From Cytophagaceae bacterium (GTDB lineage: Bacteria > Bacteroidota > Bacteroidia > Cytophagales > Flexibacteraceae), in the NCBI GenBank assembly GCA_947441055.1, contig CANETC010000013.1, positions 1 to 34,852 on the forward strand: 34,852 nt of DNA, given 5' to 3'. The notes beneath the pieces are model-generated. The model saw nothing but the letters and a program-made list of their open reading frames with translations, was not told where the DNA came from and ran no database searches. The position numbers were made by a program, and so were the translations under genes. Shown in pieces: positions 17,966 to 25,444 of the stretch. The first letter of the stretch is position 1. Each line of letters opens with the position of its first letter.

Positions 17966-18526
17966 TTAAACGGTCATGATTTCTTTTTCCTTATCGACAA
18001 CCATCTGTTCGATTTTGGAAATATGTGCATCTGTTAGTTGCTGAACTTTTTCCTCAGCTTTTTTTACATCATCTTCAGAAACTCCATCCTTTAGTAATTT
18101 CCGCAGTTCTTCATTTGATTCTTTCCGGATGGAACGAATGCTAACTTTTCCGGCCTCTCCTTCATTCTTCACCTGCTTTACAAGGTCGCGGCGCCTTTCT
18201 TCTGTAAGTGGTGGAATAATGAGTCGAACTACTTCTCCATCACTTTGTGGATTTAAACCAAGATCCGAATTGATAATGGCCCTTTCAATATCTGAAATTA
18301 GCTTTTTCTCAAAAGGCCGGATGATGATGGTTCTGGCATCCGAGGTGTTAACCGTTGCCGCCTGATGAAGCGGAGTTGAAATGCCGTAGTAGTCAACATA
18401 AAGTCCATCAAGCATTGCTGGACTTGCTTTTCCGGCCCTGATTTTGTTGAACTCCAAACCGGTATGTTTGATGGCCTTATCCATCAAATCCTTTGCTTCA
18501 TCCAGATACATCTGAATCTCTTCCAT
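17966..18526 (-). CDS. frr: Ribosome recycling factor
   Basis: A 186-residue cytoplasmic protein that splits post-termination ribosomes together with EF-G. The full family length and hallmark regions are present: FNKIRAGKASPAMLDGLYVDYYG near the N-terminus, the hinge region with HQAATVNTSDARTIIIRPFE, IPPLTEERRRDLVKQVKNEGE in the middle and the C-terminal helix ending EKEIMTV. It lies 10 bases after pyrH on the same strand, a pairing that is common in bacteria, so the two are likely co-transcribed. Nothing unusual seen. Confidence 0.98.
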   Translation of the reverse strand: MEEIQMYLDEAKDLMDKAIKHTGLEFNKIRAGKASPAMLDGLYVDYYGISTPLHQAATVNTSDARTIIIRPFEKKLISDIERAIINSDLGLNPQSDGEVVRLIIPPLTEERRRDLVKQVKNEGEAGKVSIRSIRKESNEELRKLLKDGVSEDDVKKAEEKVQQLTDAHISKIEQMVVDKEKEIMTV

Positions 18527-18536
18527 TTTCCAAAAA

Positions 18537-19253
18537 TTATGATTGGTGGTTTGTTACAAGTGTTCCGATTTCTTCTCCTCGCACAAGACGCAGAAGATTA
18601 TCCGCTTTGTTCATGTCAAATACAATGATGGGCAAGCCGTTTTCTTTGCAGAGTGTAAAGGCTGTCATGTCCATTACATTAAGTCCCATTTCATAAACCT
18701 GATCGAATGATACGCTGTTAAACCTCGTTGCATTCGGATTTTTTTCTGGATCGGCAGAGTAAATCCCATCCACCCGGGTTCCTTTTAAAACCACATCTGC
18801 GTCGATTTCGATGGCACGCAAACTTGCGGCTGAATCTGTTGTAAAAAATGGTCTTCCGATTCCTGCACCTAAAATTACCAAGCGGCCTTTTTCCATGTGC
18901 CGGATTGCCCTTCTTCGAATGAAGGGTTCGCATACTTCATCAATTTTCAGCGCAGACATCAAGCGGGTATAAATACCTGCATTTTCACAGGCGCCCTGAA
19001 TTGCCATTGCATTAATCAAGGTTGCCATCATGCCCATATAGTCTCCGGTTGCCTTTTCTATGCCAGCACCCTTTGCATCCTCCCCCCTGAAAATATTGCC
19101 TCCTCCGATTACAACAGAAATCTGCACGCCCAGGTCGTACACCTTTTTGATTTCACTTGCATATAACTTGAGCATTTCAGGGTCTATGCCATGGCCTTTC
19201 TTGCCCAGCAAGGATTCACCACTCAGTTTCAACAAGATGCGTTTGTATTTCAT
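18537..19253 (-). CDS. pyrH: UMP kinase
   Basis: A 238-residue cytoplasmic enzyme of the amino-acid kinase fold that phosphorylates UMP to UDP with ATP in pyrimidine synthesis. Seen are the phosphate-binding start [61 protein letters not shown] and [13 protein letters not shown], all in family order and at the expected length. The frame is open to a TTG at 19280, but that codon overlaps the TATATTTG box of its promoter, and the kinase fold begins at ATG 19253. First gene of the pyrH-frr unit. Confidence 0.98.
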   Translation of the reverse strand: MKYKRILLKLSGESLLGKKGHGIDPEMLKLYASEIKKVYDLGVQISVVIGGGNIFRGEDAKGAGIEKATGDYMGMMATLINAMAIQGACENAGIYTRLMSALKIDEVCEPFIRRRAIRHMEKGRLVILGAGIGRPFFTTDSAASLRAIEIDADVVLKGTRVDGIYSADPEKNPNATRFNSVSFDQVYEMGLNVMDMTAFTLCKENGLPIIVFDMNKADNLLRLVRGEEIGTLVTNHQS

Positions 19254-19277
19254 GATTTTTTTGGCTGCAAGGCGAGG

Positions 19278-19310
19278 CAAATATATGCGTTTGGCCTATT
19301 CCTTGCGAAA
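19278..19310 (-). promoter_or_regulatory. Candidate pyrH-frr promoter with TATATTTG box
   Basis: On the minus strand TATATTTG (19278-19285) matches TAnnTTTG exactly; a weaker TTTC lies 21 bases upstream at 19307-19310. Transcription would begin near 19271, leaving a short leader of about 18 bases to the ATG at 19253. Confidence 0.5.
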
Positions 19311-19472
19311 TATTCGACACTTAGATCTCGAATTGCAATTTGGCTGAGTTTGGTTGTGAGATTTTATAAAATTTCGCTGAGGGTGATTTTAACATTTATT
19401 ACAAATCAATTAACACTCGAAGCACTAAACCTCAATCCTTTCCTGCGCTCTCAGGACCAAACAATTAAAATT

Positions 19473-20036
19473 ATGAAAAACTTAATTCTCCTTATCTTAC
19501 TTACCGGATTTCAATATTCCGGGAGCGCAAATTGCAATCAGCAAGCACAAAAAAATCCCTGGCGCAAATACCATCGTCCAAAACAACATTGCCTCAAGCC
19601 GGAACACAGTCGTAGGTTCCAAAAGTCAATGTTCGGAATTTCAAGGCTGCCTTTTGGCGCCTTTTGTCTGCCTCATGGTCGCCGGAATGTTTTTTTTCAT
19701 GACGGCTACTTCTATCGTAAGAGCTCCTCTTGCTATTCCATGATTCCAGCACCAGTTGGGATTTTTATTCCCAGACTTCCATTTAATGCATTAAAAATAT
19801 TTCACAGTGGTCTTGCCATTTGGTTCCTCGCTGGTAATTTCTACCGGGAATCCAACAAGGGATTTATGGTGATTGAAACACCTTTATGAATTCGGGTTCC
19901 AGAGCTTCCAGAGGCAGATTTGGAACCGATATTCCTAGAAGGAGAAAAATTCTTCCTCTTTAACAATGTCCTTTGGAAGAAAAGGGAAAGCCGGCATGCC
20001 TTGTATTTTGAGGCAATTGATTATTGGCAATCCTGA
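19473..20036 (+). pseudogene. DUF6515-like secreted protein broken by one in-frame TGA
   Basis: ATG 19473 starts a signal peptide (MKNLILLILLTGFQYSGSAN) and a 138-residue reading frame that ends at TGA 19887-19889. The same frame continues in a clearly related way for 48 more codons to a stop at 20034-20036. The two halves repeat each other: PAPVGIFIPRLP...FLAGNFYR upstream matches TPL*IRVPELP...FLFNNVLW downstream, with the TGA exactly where the first copy has glycine (GGA to TGA is one base). This internal repeat with aromatic NG/GxFYR turns resembles DUF6515 proteins, whose function is unknown. Whether this is a true nonsense mutation, a sequencing error, or read-through cannot be told here. 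The truncated 138-residue product could still be made. It diverges from pyrH and precedes the reductase gene. Confidence 0.72.
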
Positions 20037-20080
20037 ATCAAATCATAAAAAGTCATGGGGCAGTTTCCATTCGCCTTTTT

Positions 20081-20088
20081 CATATTTG
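20081..20088 (+). promoter_or_regulatory. Candidate -7 box CATATTTG just before the reductase gene
   Basis: CATATTTG is one base from TAnnTTTG and ends only 4 bases before the ATG at 20093. If used, the transcript would have almost no leader. No good -33 element is seen. Confidence 0.25.
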
Positions 20089-20092
20089 TGGG

Positions 20093-21115
20093 ATGAAAAA
20101 AGTACTTGTTACAGGAATATCCGGCTTTTTAGGTTTGCATATTGCGGCTGAAGGACTTCGGCGGGGGTATGCAATTCGGGGTACGGTTCGGAGCGAAGTC
20201 CAAAAACAGGAGGTGCTCAAGTTGTTTTCCAGCTTGATGCCGGAGGGGCGAATTGAAATATGCCTGGCAAATTTGCTTCAAGCGGAAGGTTGGGATAAAG
20301 CAATAGAGGGCTGCGAAGGAATTATGCATGTGGCCTCTCCATTTATTCTTGAAATTCCGAAACATGAAGATGATCTGATTAAACCGGCTGTTTTGGGTGT
20401 GAAAAATGTAATGGAGGCTGCCTTACGGCAGGGGGTTCACCGGATTGTTCAAACTTCTTCTATAGTTGCCATAATGTATGGCCACGACAGAAATAAAACC
20501 CATTTCAATGAAGATGATTGGACAAAATTGGTGGGTCCTACCATTTCATCCTACACCAAAAGTAAAACACTTGCAGAACAGGAATTCTGGGCTATCGGGC
20601 ATCAAAATCCAAGTTTGCAATTGACTGCCATCAATCCCGGTTTTGTTTTGGGGCCTTTGCTGAATAAGGATCCGGGCACTTCTGTTCAGGTTTTATTGAA
20701 AATGATGAAAGGCGAATATCCGGGTGTTCCTCGTTTGGGGTTTGCAACTGTGGATGTGCGGGATGTTGCCGCATTACATTGGAATGCACTCGAGCAAAAC
20801 ATAAGCATTGGCAAGCGTTATCCAGCAGTTTCTTCAACGGTCTGGTTTGCCGAATTGGCGCAGATGATTCTGGATTTCAAGCCTGAATTTTCTTCCAAGG
20901 TAAAAGCGCGGCAACTACCAGATTGGTTTGTCCGGATTTTTGCACTATTTGATAAACCAACTCGCATGATTTTGCCTGAGCTGGGATTTTGCGCCCATAT
21001 TTCCGGAGAGCTTGCTGCTCATGACCTTGGGTTTAAACCCAGACCGGTTGTGGAATCTGTAAATGCTTCGGTAGATTCCATTATTGAAAGGGGCCTGATT
21101 AAAGTCCCAGGATGA
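20093..21115 (+). CDS. Extended SDR, NAD(P)-dependent epimerase/dehydratase (dihydroflavonol reductase-like)
   Basis: A 340-residue cytoplasmic oxidoreductase of the extended short-chain dehydrogenase family. The Rossmann motif TGISGFLG begins at residue 7; TVRS near residue 31 with its arginine favours NADP; the catalytic residues are in TSS (121-123) and the YTKSK motif (Tyr154, Lys158). INPGFVLGP and the DVRDVAALHW segment are typical of the dihydroflavonol-4-reductase/aldehyde reductase branch, which reduces ketones or aldehydes on diverse small molecules; the substrate here is unknown. The frame is open from 20024, but ATG 20093 is where the conserved first strand KKVLVTG begins. It follows the broken DUF6515-like gene by 56 bases and precedes a ROK kinase. 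Confidence 0.9.
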   Translation: MKKVLVTGISGFLGLHIAAEGLRRGYAIRGTVRSEVQKQEVLKLFSSLMPEGRIEICLANLLQAEGWDKAIEGCEGIMHVASPFILEIPKHEDDLIKPAVLGVKNVMEAALRQGVHRIVQTSSIVAIMYGHDRNKTHFNEDDWTKLVGPTISSYTKSKTLAEQEFWAIGHQNPSLQLTAINPGFVLGPLLNKDPGTSVQVLLKMMKGEYPGVPRLGFATVDVRDVAALHWNALEQNISIGKRYPAVSSTVWFAELAQMILDFKPEFSSKVKARQLPDWFVRIFALFDKPTRMILPELGFCAHISGELAAHDLGFKPRPVVESVNASVDSIIERGLIKVPG

Positions 21116-21205
21116 TTCATTTCTCTGGGTATTTATAAGCAAAGGCCTTGTTGATTTTTAATCAGGGGATTATAATTTTACAAATTTGAACTCTTCTCAA
21201 ATAGA

Positions 21206-22144
21206 ATGGAGAAATATCTTGGAATAGACATTGGCGGGAATCATGTAAAAACGGCTTTGGTAGGCTCGGATGGTACAATACATGATTTTCAGAGTTACCC
21301 CACTGCACAGCTCAAGGAAAGTGGAGATTTTATTTCATCCCTTTTGGATGTGATCGCCTACAAACTTGTTGGTCATAAAGAAGTGCAGAGAATTGGAATC
21401 GGTCTTCCTGGGATGATTTCCAGAAACAGGCATGTGCCAATTGATATTCCTTCCATTCCTGAATTGAACGGGCAACCCTTGTATCTGCGCTTAAAAGATC
21501 GATTTCCGGAAAAGGAGTTTTTTTTGGAGAATGATGCAAATGCAGCGGCCCTTGGTGAATTGTTGTTTGCTTCACAGGATCTGCCCCATAACTTTTTGTT
21601 CATTACACTTGGAACAGGAATTGGGTCTGCTTGTGTGCTGGATGGCCGGATTTTTTCCGGAGGTGATGGAAATGGACTTGAACTTGGACACATTCCAAGT
21701 AGAAACAACAAACGCCTCGAAGCCAATATCGGTAAGCAAGGCGTAATCAATCTGGCTAGCAATAGGCTCGCAGAATTTCATGGTGAAACCCTTATTTCAA
21801 GAGATCAGCCCATGTCCGCCACCAAGCTTGTGGTTACTGCATCAGATGGAGACCTTTTTGCGCGTCAGGTTTTTAACGAAGTAGGTGAAATTCTTGGAGA
21901 AGGTCTGGTTGCCCTGGTACGGATATTGGATGTAAAAACAGTTGTAATCGGAGGCGGACTTTCGGCCAGTTTTGAATACATCAAGCCCGGTGTGCTTCGG
22001 GTAATGAATTTGTTGCTTCCTGGTTATTATACCAATTCATTGGATTTCAGGCTTGCTTCTTTAGGCAACGACGCCGGCGTACTTGGCGCTGCTTCTCTTT
22101 GTCAGGAAGCAACATCTGAAACCTTATCCAATAAATCGATGTAA
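21206..22144 (+). CDS. ROK family sugar kinase-like protein
   Basis: A 312-residue protein of the ROK (repressor, ORF, kinase) fold. Residues 6-11 GIDIGG form the first phosphate loop, LENDANAAALGEL holds the catalytic Asp110, FITLGTGIGSACVLDG (133-147) is the second phosphate loop and VVIGGGLSAS the adenosine site. There is no helix-turn-helix, so it is an enzyme type, most likely phosphorylating glucose or a related hexose. The ELGHI motif keeps His162, but the usual CxCGxxGCxE zinc cluster is missing (SRNNKRLEANIGKQG instead). The lack of that cluster is seen in other ROK branches, including polyphosphate glucokinases, so both sugar and phosphate donor are open. A 96-base gap separates it from the SiaB-like gene. 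Confidence 0.88.
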   Translation: MEKYLGIDIGGNHVKTALVGSDGTIHDFQSYPTAQLKESGDFISSLLDVIAYKLVGHKEVQRIGIGLPGMISRNRHVPIDIPSIPELNGQPLYLRLKDRFPEKEFFLENDANAAALGELLFASQDLPHNFLFITLGTGIGSACVLDGRIFSGGDGNGLELGHIPSRNNKRLEANIGKQGVINLASNRLAEFHGETLISRDQPMSATKLVVTASDGDLFARQVFNEVGEILGEGLVALVRILDVKTVVIGGGLSASFEYIKPGVLRVMNLLLPGYYTNSLDFRLASLGNDAGVLGAASLCQEATSETLSNKSM

Positions 22145-22240
22145 GGAATTGACATGGTAGCAAGAAATTGATTCAGATAGATGTGGCTTATTTGACCTTC
22201 CAAAATCAATCATTCACCCGTCATTAAATATCTGGCTCCA

Positions 22241-22795
22241 ATGAAAAGCCTTAAATCAATTTACGAACTTCACAAAAAACTCGAGGACGATCAGATAATT
22301 ATTGCCTATGAAGGCGAGTTGAATCCCCAAATTACAAATTCAGTTTTAACGCTTACTGAGAAAAATCTGGATAAGAAAATCCCTACAACCCAGGTTCGTA
22401 GAAGAGCATTTCACATTGCAGTTGAATGTCTTCAGAATATTTCTACCCATTCTGAAAAGATTGAGAAATATCCCAACAGTATTTTTCTAATCGGCCAGGA
22501 AGGCAATGAGTTTTTTGTCAGTTCCGGAAATGTGATCAATTCCGACAAAGTTGACAGCCTTCAAAGGCGCTTGGATCAGATCAACAATCTCGACAAAGAA
22601 GGTCTGAAGCAATTGCACATGCAGGTGATCAAAGAATCATTGCTTAAACAAGAATCGTCCAATGCCGGTTTGGGCTTAATCAGCATAGCAAGAAAATCTG
22701 GAAAGAAAATCGGCTACCAGTTTGTGGAGATGGATTCCGAGAATTCGTTTTTTTCTTTTCAGGCATCCTTTTTAAAAGAACCAGAAGCAGTTTAA
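22241..22795 (+). CDS. SiaB-like protein kinase (DUF6272)
   Basis: A 184-residue cytoplasmic protein of the SiaB family, kinases with a GHKL-type ATP fold related to anti-sigma-factor kinases. The N-box-like segment VECLQNISTHSE carries Glu62, Asn66 and His70, and NAGLGLISIARKSG (GLGL at 143-146) is the G-loop region. In Pseudomonas aeruginosa SiaB phosphorylates SiaC on a threonine and so turns off SiaC binding to its partner. The next gene, 5 bases downstream, is a SiaC homologue, so the enzyme-substrate pair is encoded together and surely co-transcribed. I see no SiaA-type phosphatase in the window. Confidence 0.88.
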   Translation: MKSLKSIYELHKKLEDDQIIIAYEGELNPQITNSVLTLTEKNLDKKIPTTQVRRRAFHIAVECLQNISTHSEKIEKYPNSIFLIGQEGNEFFVSSGNVINSDKVDSLQRRLDQINNLDKEGLKQLHMQVIKESLLKQESSNAGLGLISIARKSGKKIGYQFVEMDSENSFFSFQASFLKEPEAV

Positions 22796-22800
22796 CAGAT

Positions 22801-23166
22801 ATGGAGAAATTAATCAGATTTGGAAGCCCTGAAACACCGGATATTAGCCTGAATCCCATTTTAGGAAGGCTGGAATTTTCGGGAAAGTCATTGCCGGAAG
22901 ATTCTGACACATTCTTCAAACCTGTATTGGCCTGGATAGATGAATATCTGGCATATCCGGTTCCCAATACTGAGATCGAAATTAAACTCGATTATTTTAA
23001 TACTTCCACGAGCCTGGTCTTGATGAAGGTTTTCAACAAGTTTCAGGAAAAGGAAAATGTTGTGGTTCGTTGGTACCACCTTCCGGAGGATGAAGACATG
23101 TTGGAAAGTGGAAAAGAATTTGAAGTTCTTTCAAAACTGAATTTTGAGTACCACGAATTCCATTAA
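22801..23166 (+). CDS. SiaC-like regulatory phosphoprotein (DUF1987)
   Basis: A 121-residue protein matching the SiaC/DUF1987 family over its whole length: ISLNPILGRLEFSGKSLPED at the start, then PVLAWIDEYL, and the core IKLDYFNTSTSLVLMKVF. Thr68 in FNTSTS falls at the position of the threonine that SiaB phosphorylates in Pseudomonas SiaC. In that system unphosphorylated SiaC binds and activates the diguanylate cyclase SiaD. No GGDEF protein is present here, so the target in this organism is unknown. It follows the kinase gene by 5 bases and is closed by a hairpin terminator. Confidence 0.92.
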   Translation: MEKLIRFGSPETPDISLNPILGRLEFSGKSLPEDSDTFFKPVLAWIDEYLAYPVPNTEIEIKLDYFNTSTSLVLMKVFNKFQEKENVVVRWYHLPEDEDMLESGKEFEVLSKLNFEYHEFH

Positions 23167-23195
23167 AATTTTCCCTTAGGTTTTGATTAGTTTTG

Positions 23196-23227
23196 AAAGA
23201 GGTTCAGTTTTGAGCCTCTTTTGTTTT
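23196..23227 (+). terminator. Intrinsic terminator after the SiaB/SiaC genes
   Basis: AAAGAGGTTCA (23196-23206), loop GTTT, TGAGCCTCTTT (23211-23221) with one wobble pair, followed by TTGTTTT. It lies 30 bases after the SiaC stop and 5 bases before the gpsA ATG, so it ends the upstream transcript just ahead of gpsA. Confidence 0.75.
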
Positions 23228-23231
23228 AAAT

Positions 23232-24233
23232 ATGAGTGAAACCAGTCCGGTAGTTTGTATAGTAGGAGCGGGGTCCTGGGCCACAGCCCTCTGCAAGATT
23301 TTTTCAGATTCCGGACTCCGGATAAACTGGTGGTTTCACAGGAATGATGACGCGAAACACTTTGTTGAAACAGGCCACAATCCTCGATATCTTTCTGATG
23401 TGGATTTCACAGGGAAATCGGTCACCGCCATGGTTGATTTGTCGGAGGCAATAAAGTCTTCGGATATTGTCTTGATAGCAGTACCATCGGCCTATGTGGC
23501 CTCGGTCCTCGAAGGCCTTGACAAAGATATTTTCCGTGGAAAGAAGTGTATTTCTTCCGTAAAGGGCATTCTTCCTGAGCAGCTGGAGCTTGTTACAGAT
23601 TATTTAAAAAACCAGTTTGGGGTAGCCTTGGATTCCATGGCCGTAGTTGGTGGACCTTGTCATGCCGAGGAAGTAGCCCTTGAAAAGCAGAGTTACCTTA
23701 CTGTTGCTTCAAAAGATCTGGAATATGCTGAAATGTTGAAGGCTTTAATGAAGAGCCGTTATATCAGCGTAAAAGTATCTTCAGATCTTGATGGAATTGA
23801 ATGGGCTGCGGTTTTGAAGAATGTGTATGCCATAGCTTGCGGTGTTTGTCACGGTCAGGGTTTTGGGGATAATTTTCAATCTGTTCTGGTGTCCAATGCG
23901 ATGCAGGAGATGCAAGTATTTTTGGATGCCCATTCGCCGGGGAAGCGAAATACATTGGAATCGGCGTATTTGGGGGATCTTTTGGTGACAGCCTATTCAA
24001 CATTCAGCAGGAACCGTACTTTTGGAAATATGGTTGGACGCGGGTACACAATTCGGGCTGCGCAATTGGAACTAGGAATGGTGGCAGAAGGTTATCATGC
24101 CATAAACGGCTTACACAGCATGTGTCAGCGCCTCAACATTTCTCTGCCCATTGCGGAAACCATGTACGGAATTATGTATAAGAATGCTCCTGTCAGAGAA
24201 AGCATTTCAAGACTTAAGTTAATTTTGTCCTGA
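23232..24233 (+). CDS. gpsA: Glycerol-3-phosphate dehydrogenase [NAD(P)+]
   Basis: A 333-residue cytoplasmic enzyme that reduces dihydroxyacetone phosphate to sn-glycerol 3-phosphate for phospholipid synthesis. The N-terminal Rossmann motif is VGAGSWATALCKIF; SSVKGIL and VVGGPCHAEEVA are family signatures; the catalytic lysine lies in AAVLKNVYAIACGVCHGQGFGDN, and RNRTFGNMVGRGY is the conserved C-terminal loop. Length is normal. The stop is only 2 bases from the convergent RlpA gene on the other strand. The promoter is not clear; a SiaC terminator ends just before its ATG. Confidence 0.97.
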   Translation: MSETSPVVCIVGAGSWATALCKIFSDSGLRINWWFHRNDDAKHFVETGHNPRYLSDVDFTGKSVTAMVDLSEAIKSSDIVLIAVPSAYVASVLEGLDKDIFRGKKCISSVKGILPEQLELVTDYLKNQFGVALDSMAVVGGPCHAEEVALEKQSYLTVASKDLEYAEMLKALMKSRYISVKVSSDLDGIEWAAVLKNVYAIACGVCHGQGFGDNFQSVLVSNAMQEMQVFLDAHSPGKRNTLESAYLGDLLVTAYSTFSRNRTFGNMVGRGYTIRAAQLELGMVAEGYHAINGLHSMCQRLNISLPIAETMYGIMYKNAPVRESISRLKLILS

Positions 24234-24235
24234 TT

Positions 24236-24946
24236 TTAGTAGGGTCTGATAAAACCATTCAGGCCCAAATCCCTAAGACAAGCCATTTCTTCTTCTGCCG
24301 ATTGCCTGGACGGGTATTGATGAAGCATAACCCTGTATAATTTCCCTTCCCTTACGGTTCCTACTTGCAGATACACATCTTTTATCCCTTTCAGGATTAG
24401 TGCCTGGCAAATTTCACGGGCAGAAACCAAATCAGTATGGGCGGCAATTTGAAATCCGAATCCTTCCGGATTTTTCATGTGCCCCCAATAATTGTAAGTG
24501 TTTCCCGGAAGGTAAAGCGCAGTATTTTGGACATCATTGCTCTGGAAAAATGACCTGACCGGGCCTAATACGATGTCTTTTCCGTTGACTACTTCTATCG
24601 CGACTCTGGCTGCACCATAACGCATTAAATCAATTGCCTTGGCGGCAGCCTTAGAGAGGTCAATAATTCTGGTTTTAACATGTGGGCCACGATCATTGAT
24701 TTTCAAGATTACAGCCTTGCCATTGTGCAGGTTGGTAACTTTTACTTTTGTACCAAATGGAATCGTCCGGTGGGCAGCACTAAACTTATGAATGTCGAAT
24801 TTTTCTCCGCTTGCTGTCCGCCTGCCATGAAAGGCTTCGGCATAATAGGATGCCCTGCCGAAAAACCGGATCGGATTCGTTTCCTGGGCATAAACATCCT
24901 GTAAAAGGATGATTCCAAGAAGTGAAAAAAGCCATATCCCTCTCAT
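24236..24946 (-). CDS. rlpA: RlpA-like septal ring protein with SPOR domain
   Basis: A 236-residue exported protein. A signal peptide occupies residues 1-20 (SLLGIILLQDVYAQ). The double-psi beta-barrel domain carries GRASYYAEAFHGRRTASGE, HRTIPFGTKVKVTN and INDRGPHVKTRIIDLSKAAA, holding the His and Asp that are catalytic in Pseudomonas RlpA, a lytic transglycosylase for peptidoglycan without stem peptides. The C-terminal part (about 160-236: FGFQIAAHTDLVSAREICQALILKG ... YRVMLHQYPSRQSAEEEM) fits a SPOR domain that binds denuded septal glycan. It acts in the periplasm at the division site. There is no lipobox cysteine at the signal cleavage site, unlike E. coli RlpA. Convergent with gpsA. Confidence 0.92.
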   Translation of the reverse strand: MRGIWLFSLLGIILLQDVYAQETNPIRFFGRASYYAEAFHGRRTASGEKFDIHKFSAAHRTIPFGTKVKVTNLHNGKAVILKINDRGPHVKTRIIDLSKAAAKAIDLMRYGAARVAIEVVNGKDIVLGPVRSFFQSNDVQNTALYLPGNTYNYWGHMKNPEGFGFQIAAHTDLVSAREICQALILKGIKDVYLQVGTVREGKLYRVMLHQYPSRQSAEEEMACLRDLGLNGFIRPY

Positions 24947-25061
24947 TTTCAGTTTTTTAACTAAAGACGAAGGGGCAAGATATTGCTTTTTTTTCGTTTA
25001 GCCTTTGAATAATGTGCATTGTGACGAGGAATGAACTATTATTGAACAAATTTTTTGTGCC

Positions 25062-25379
25062 GTGGAAGAAAGAAATGACCGCAATGAAATTTTTGCGAAG
25101 AGGGTAAAGGCAGGCAAGAGGACTTACTTCTTCGACCTGAAAGCGACGCGTTCCGACGATTATTACCTTACCATCACTGAAAGCAAAAAAAAGTTTGCCG
25201 ATGATGGCACCTTTGTTTTTGAAAAGCATAAGATTTTCCTTTACAAAGAAGACTTTGAGAAGTTTATCGAAGCGCTTCAGGAATCTTACGACAAGGTAAA
25301 AGAACTGATGCCGGATTTTGATTTCTCCAGGCCTGCCAATCAGGCGGAAGATGGGGAAAGAGATTTCAACTGGGATTGA
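25062..25379 (+). CDS. DUF3276 PUR-alpha-like nucleic-acid-binding protein
   Basis: A 105-residue protein of the DUF3276 family, found in Bacteroidota and some spirochaetes, whose fold is that of the PUR repeat, a single-stranded nucleic-acid binder. The conserved run is KRTYFFDLKATRSDDYYLTITESK, then KHKIFLYKEDFEKFIEAL. The start is a GTG at 25062, giving EERNDRNEIFAKRVKAGKR, the usual family beginning; no upstream ATG in frame fits. It is followed 65 bases later by the site-2 protease gene on the same strand, perhaps co-transcribed. Its target is not known. Confidence 0.9.
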   Translation: MEERNDRNEIFAKRVKAGKRTYFFDLKATRSDDYYLTITESKKKFADDGTFVFEKHKIFLYKEDFEKFIEALQESYDKVKELMPDFDFSRPANQAEDGERDFNWD

Positions 25380-25444
25380 GTTACGGTAAAAAATGGGCAT
25401 TTTTGCCATTGGAAAGTTGCTGAGTCTTCTTTCCTTTTCAACCC

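Noticed and set aside
21148-21176. TTGTTG-17-TATAAT, like an E. coli sigma-70 promoter, before the ROK gene
   Set aside because: Primary promoters in Bacteroidota do not use this form, and an AT-rich spacer often yields such matches by chance; recorded only as a possibility.
23188-23195. TAGTTTTG as a -7 box for gpsA
   Set aside because: The start would fall within the terminator hairpin at 23196-23221, and no -33 TTTG is present.
24957-25409. 150-residue open frame on the minus strand, antisense to the DUF3276 gene
   Set aside because: The plus-strand frame matches a known family along its length; the minus frame has no family features.
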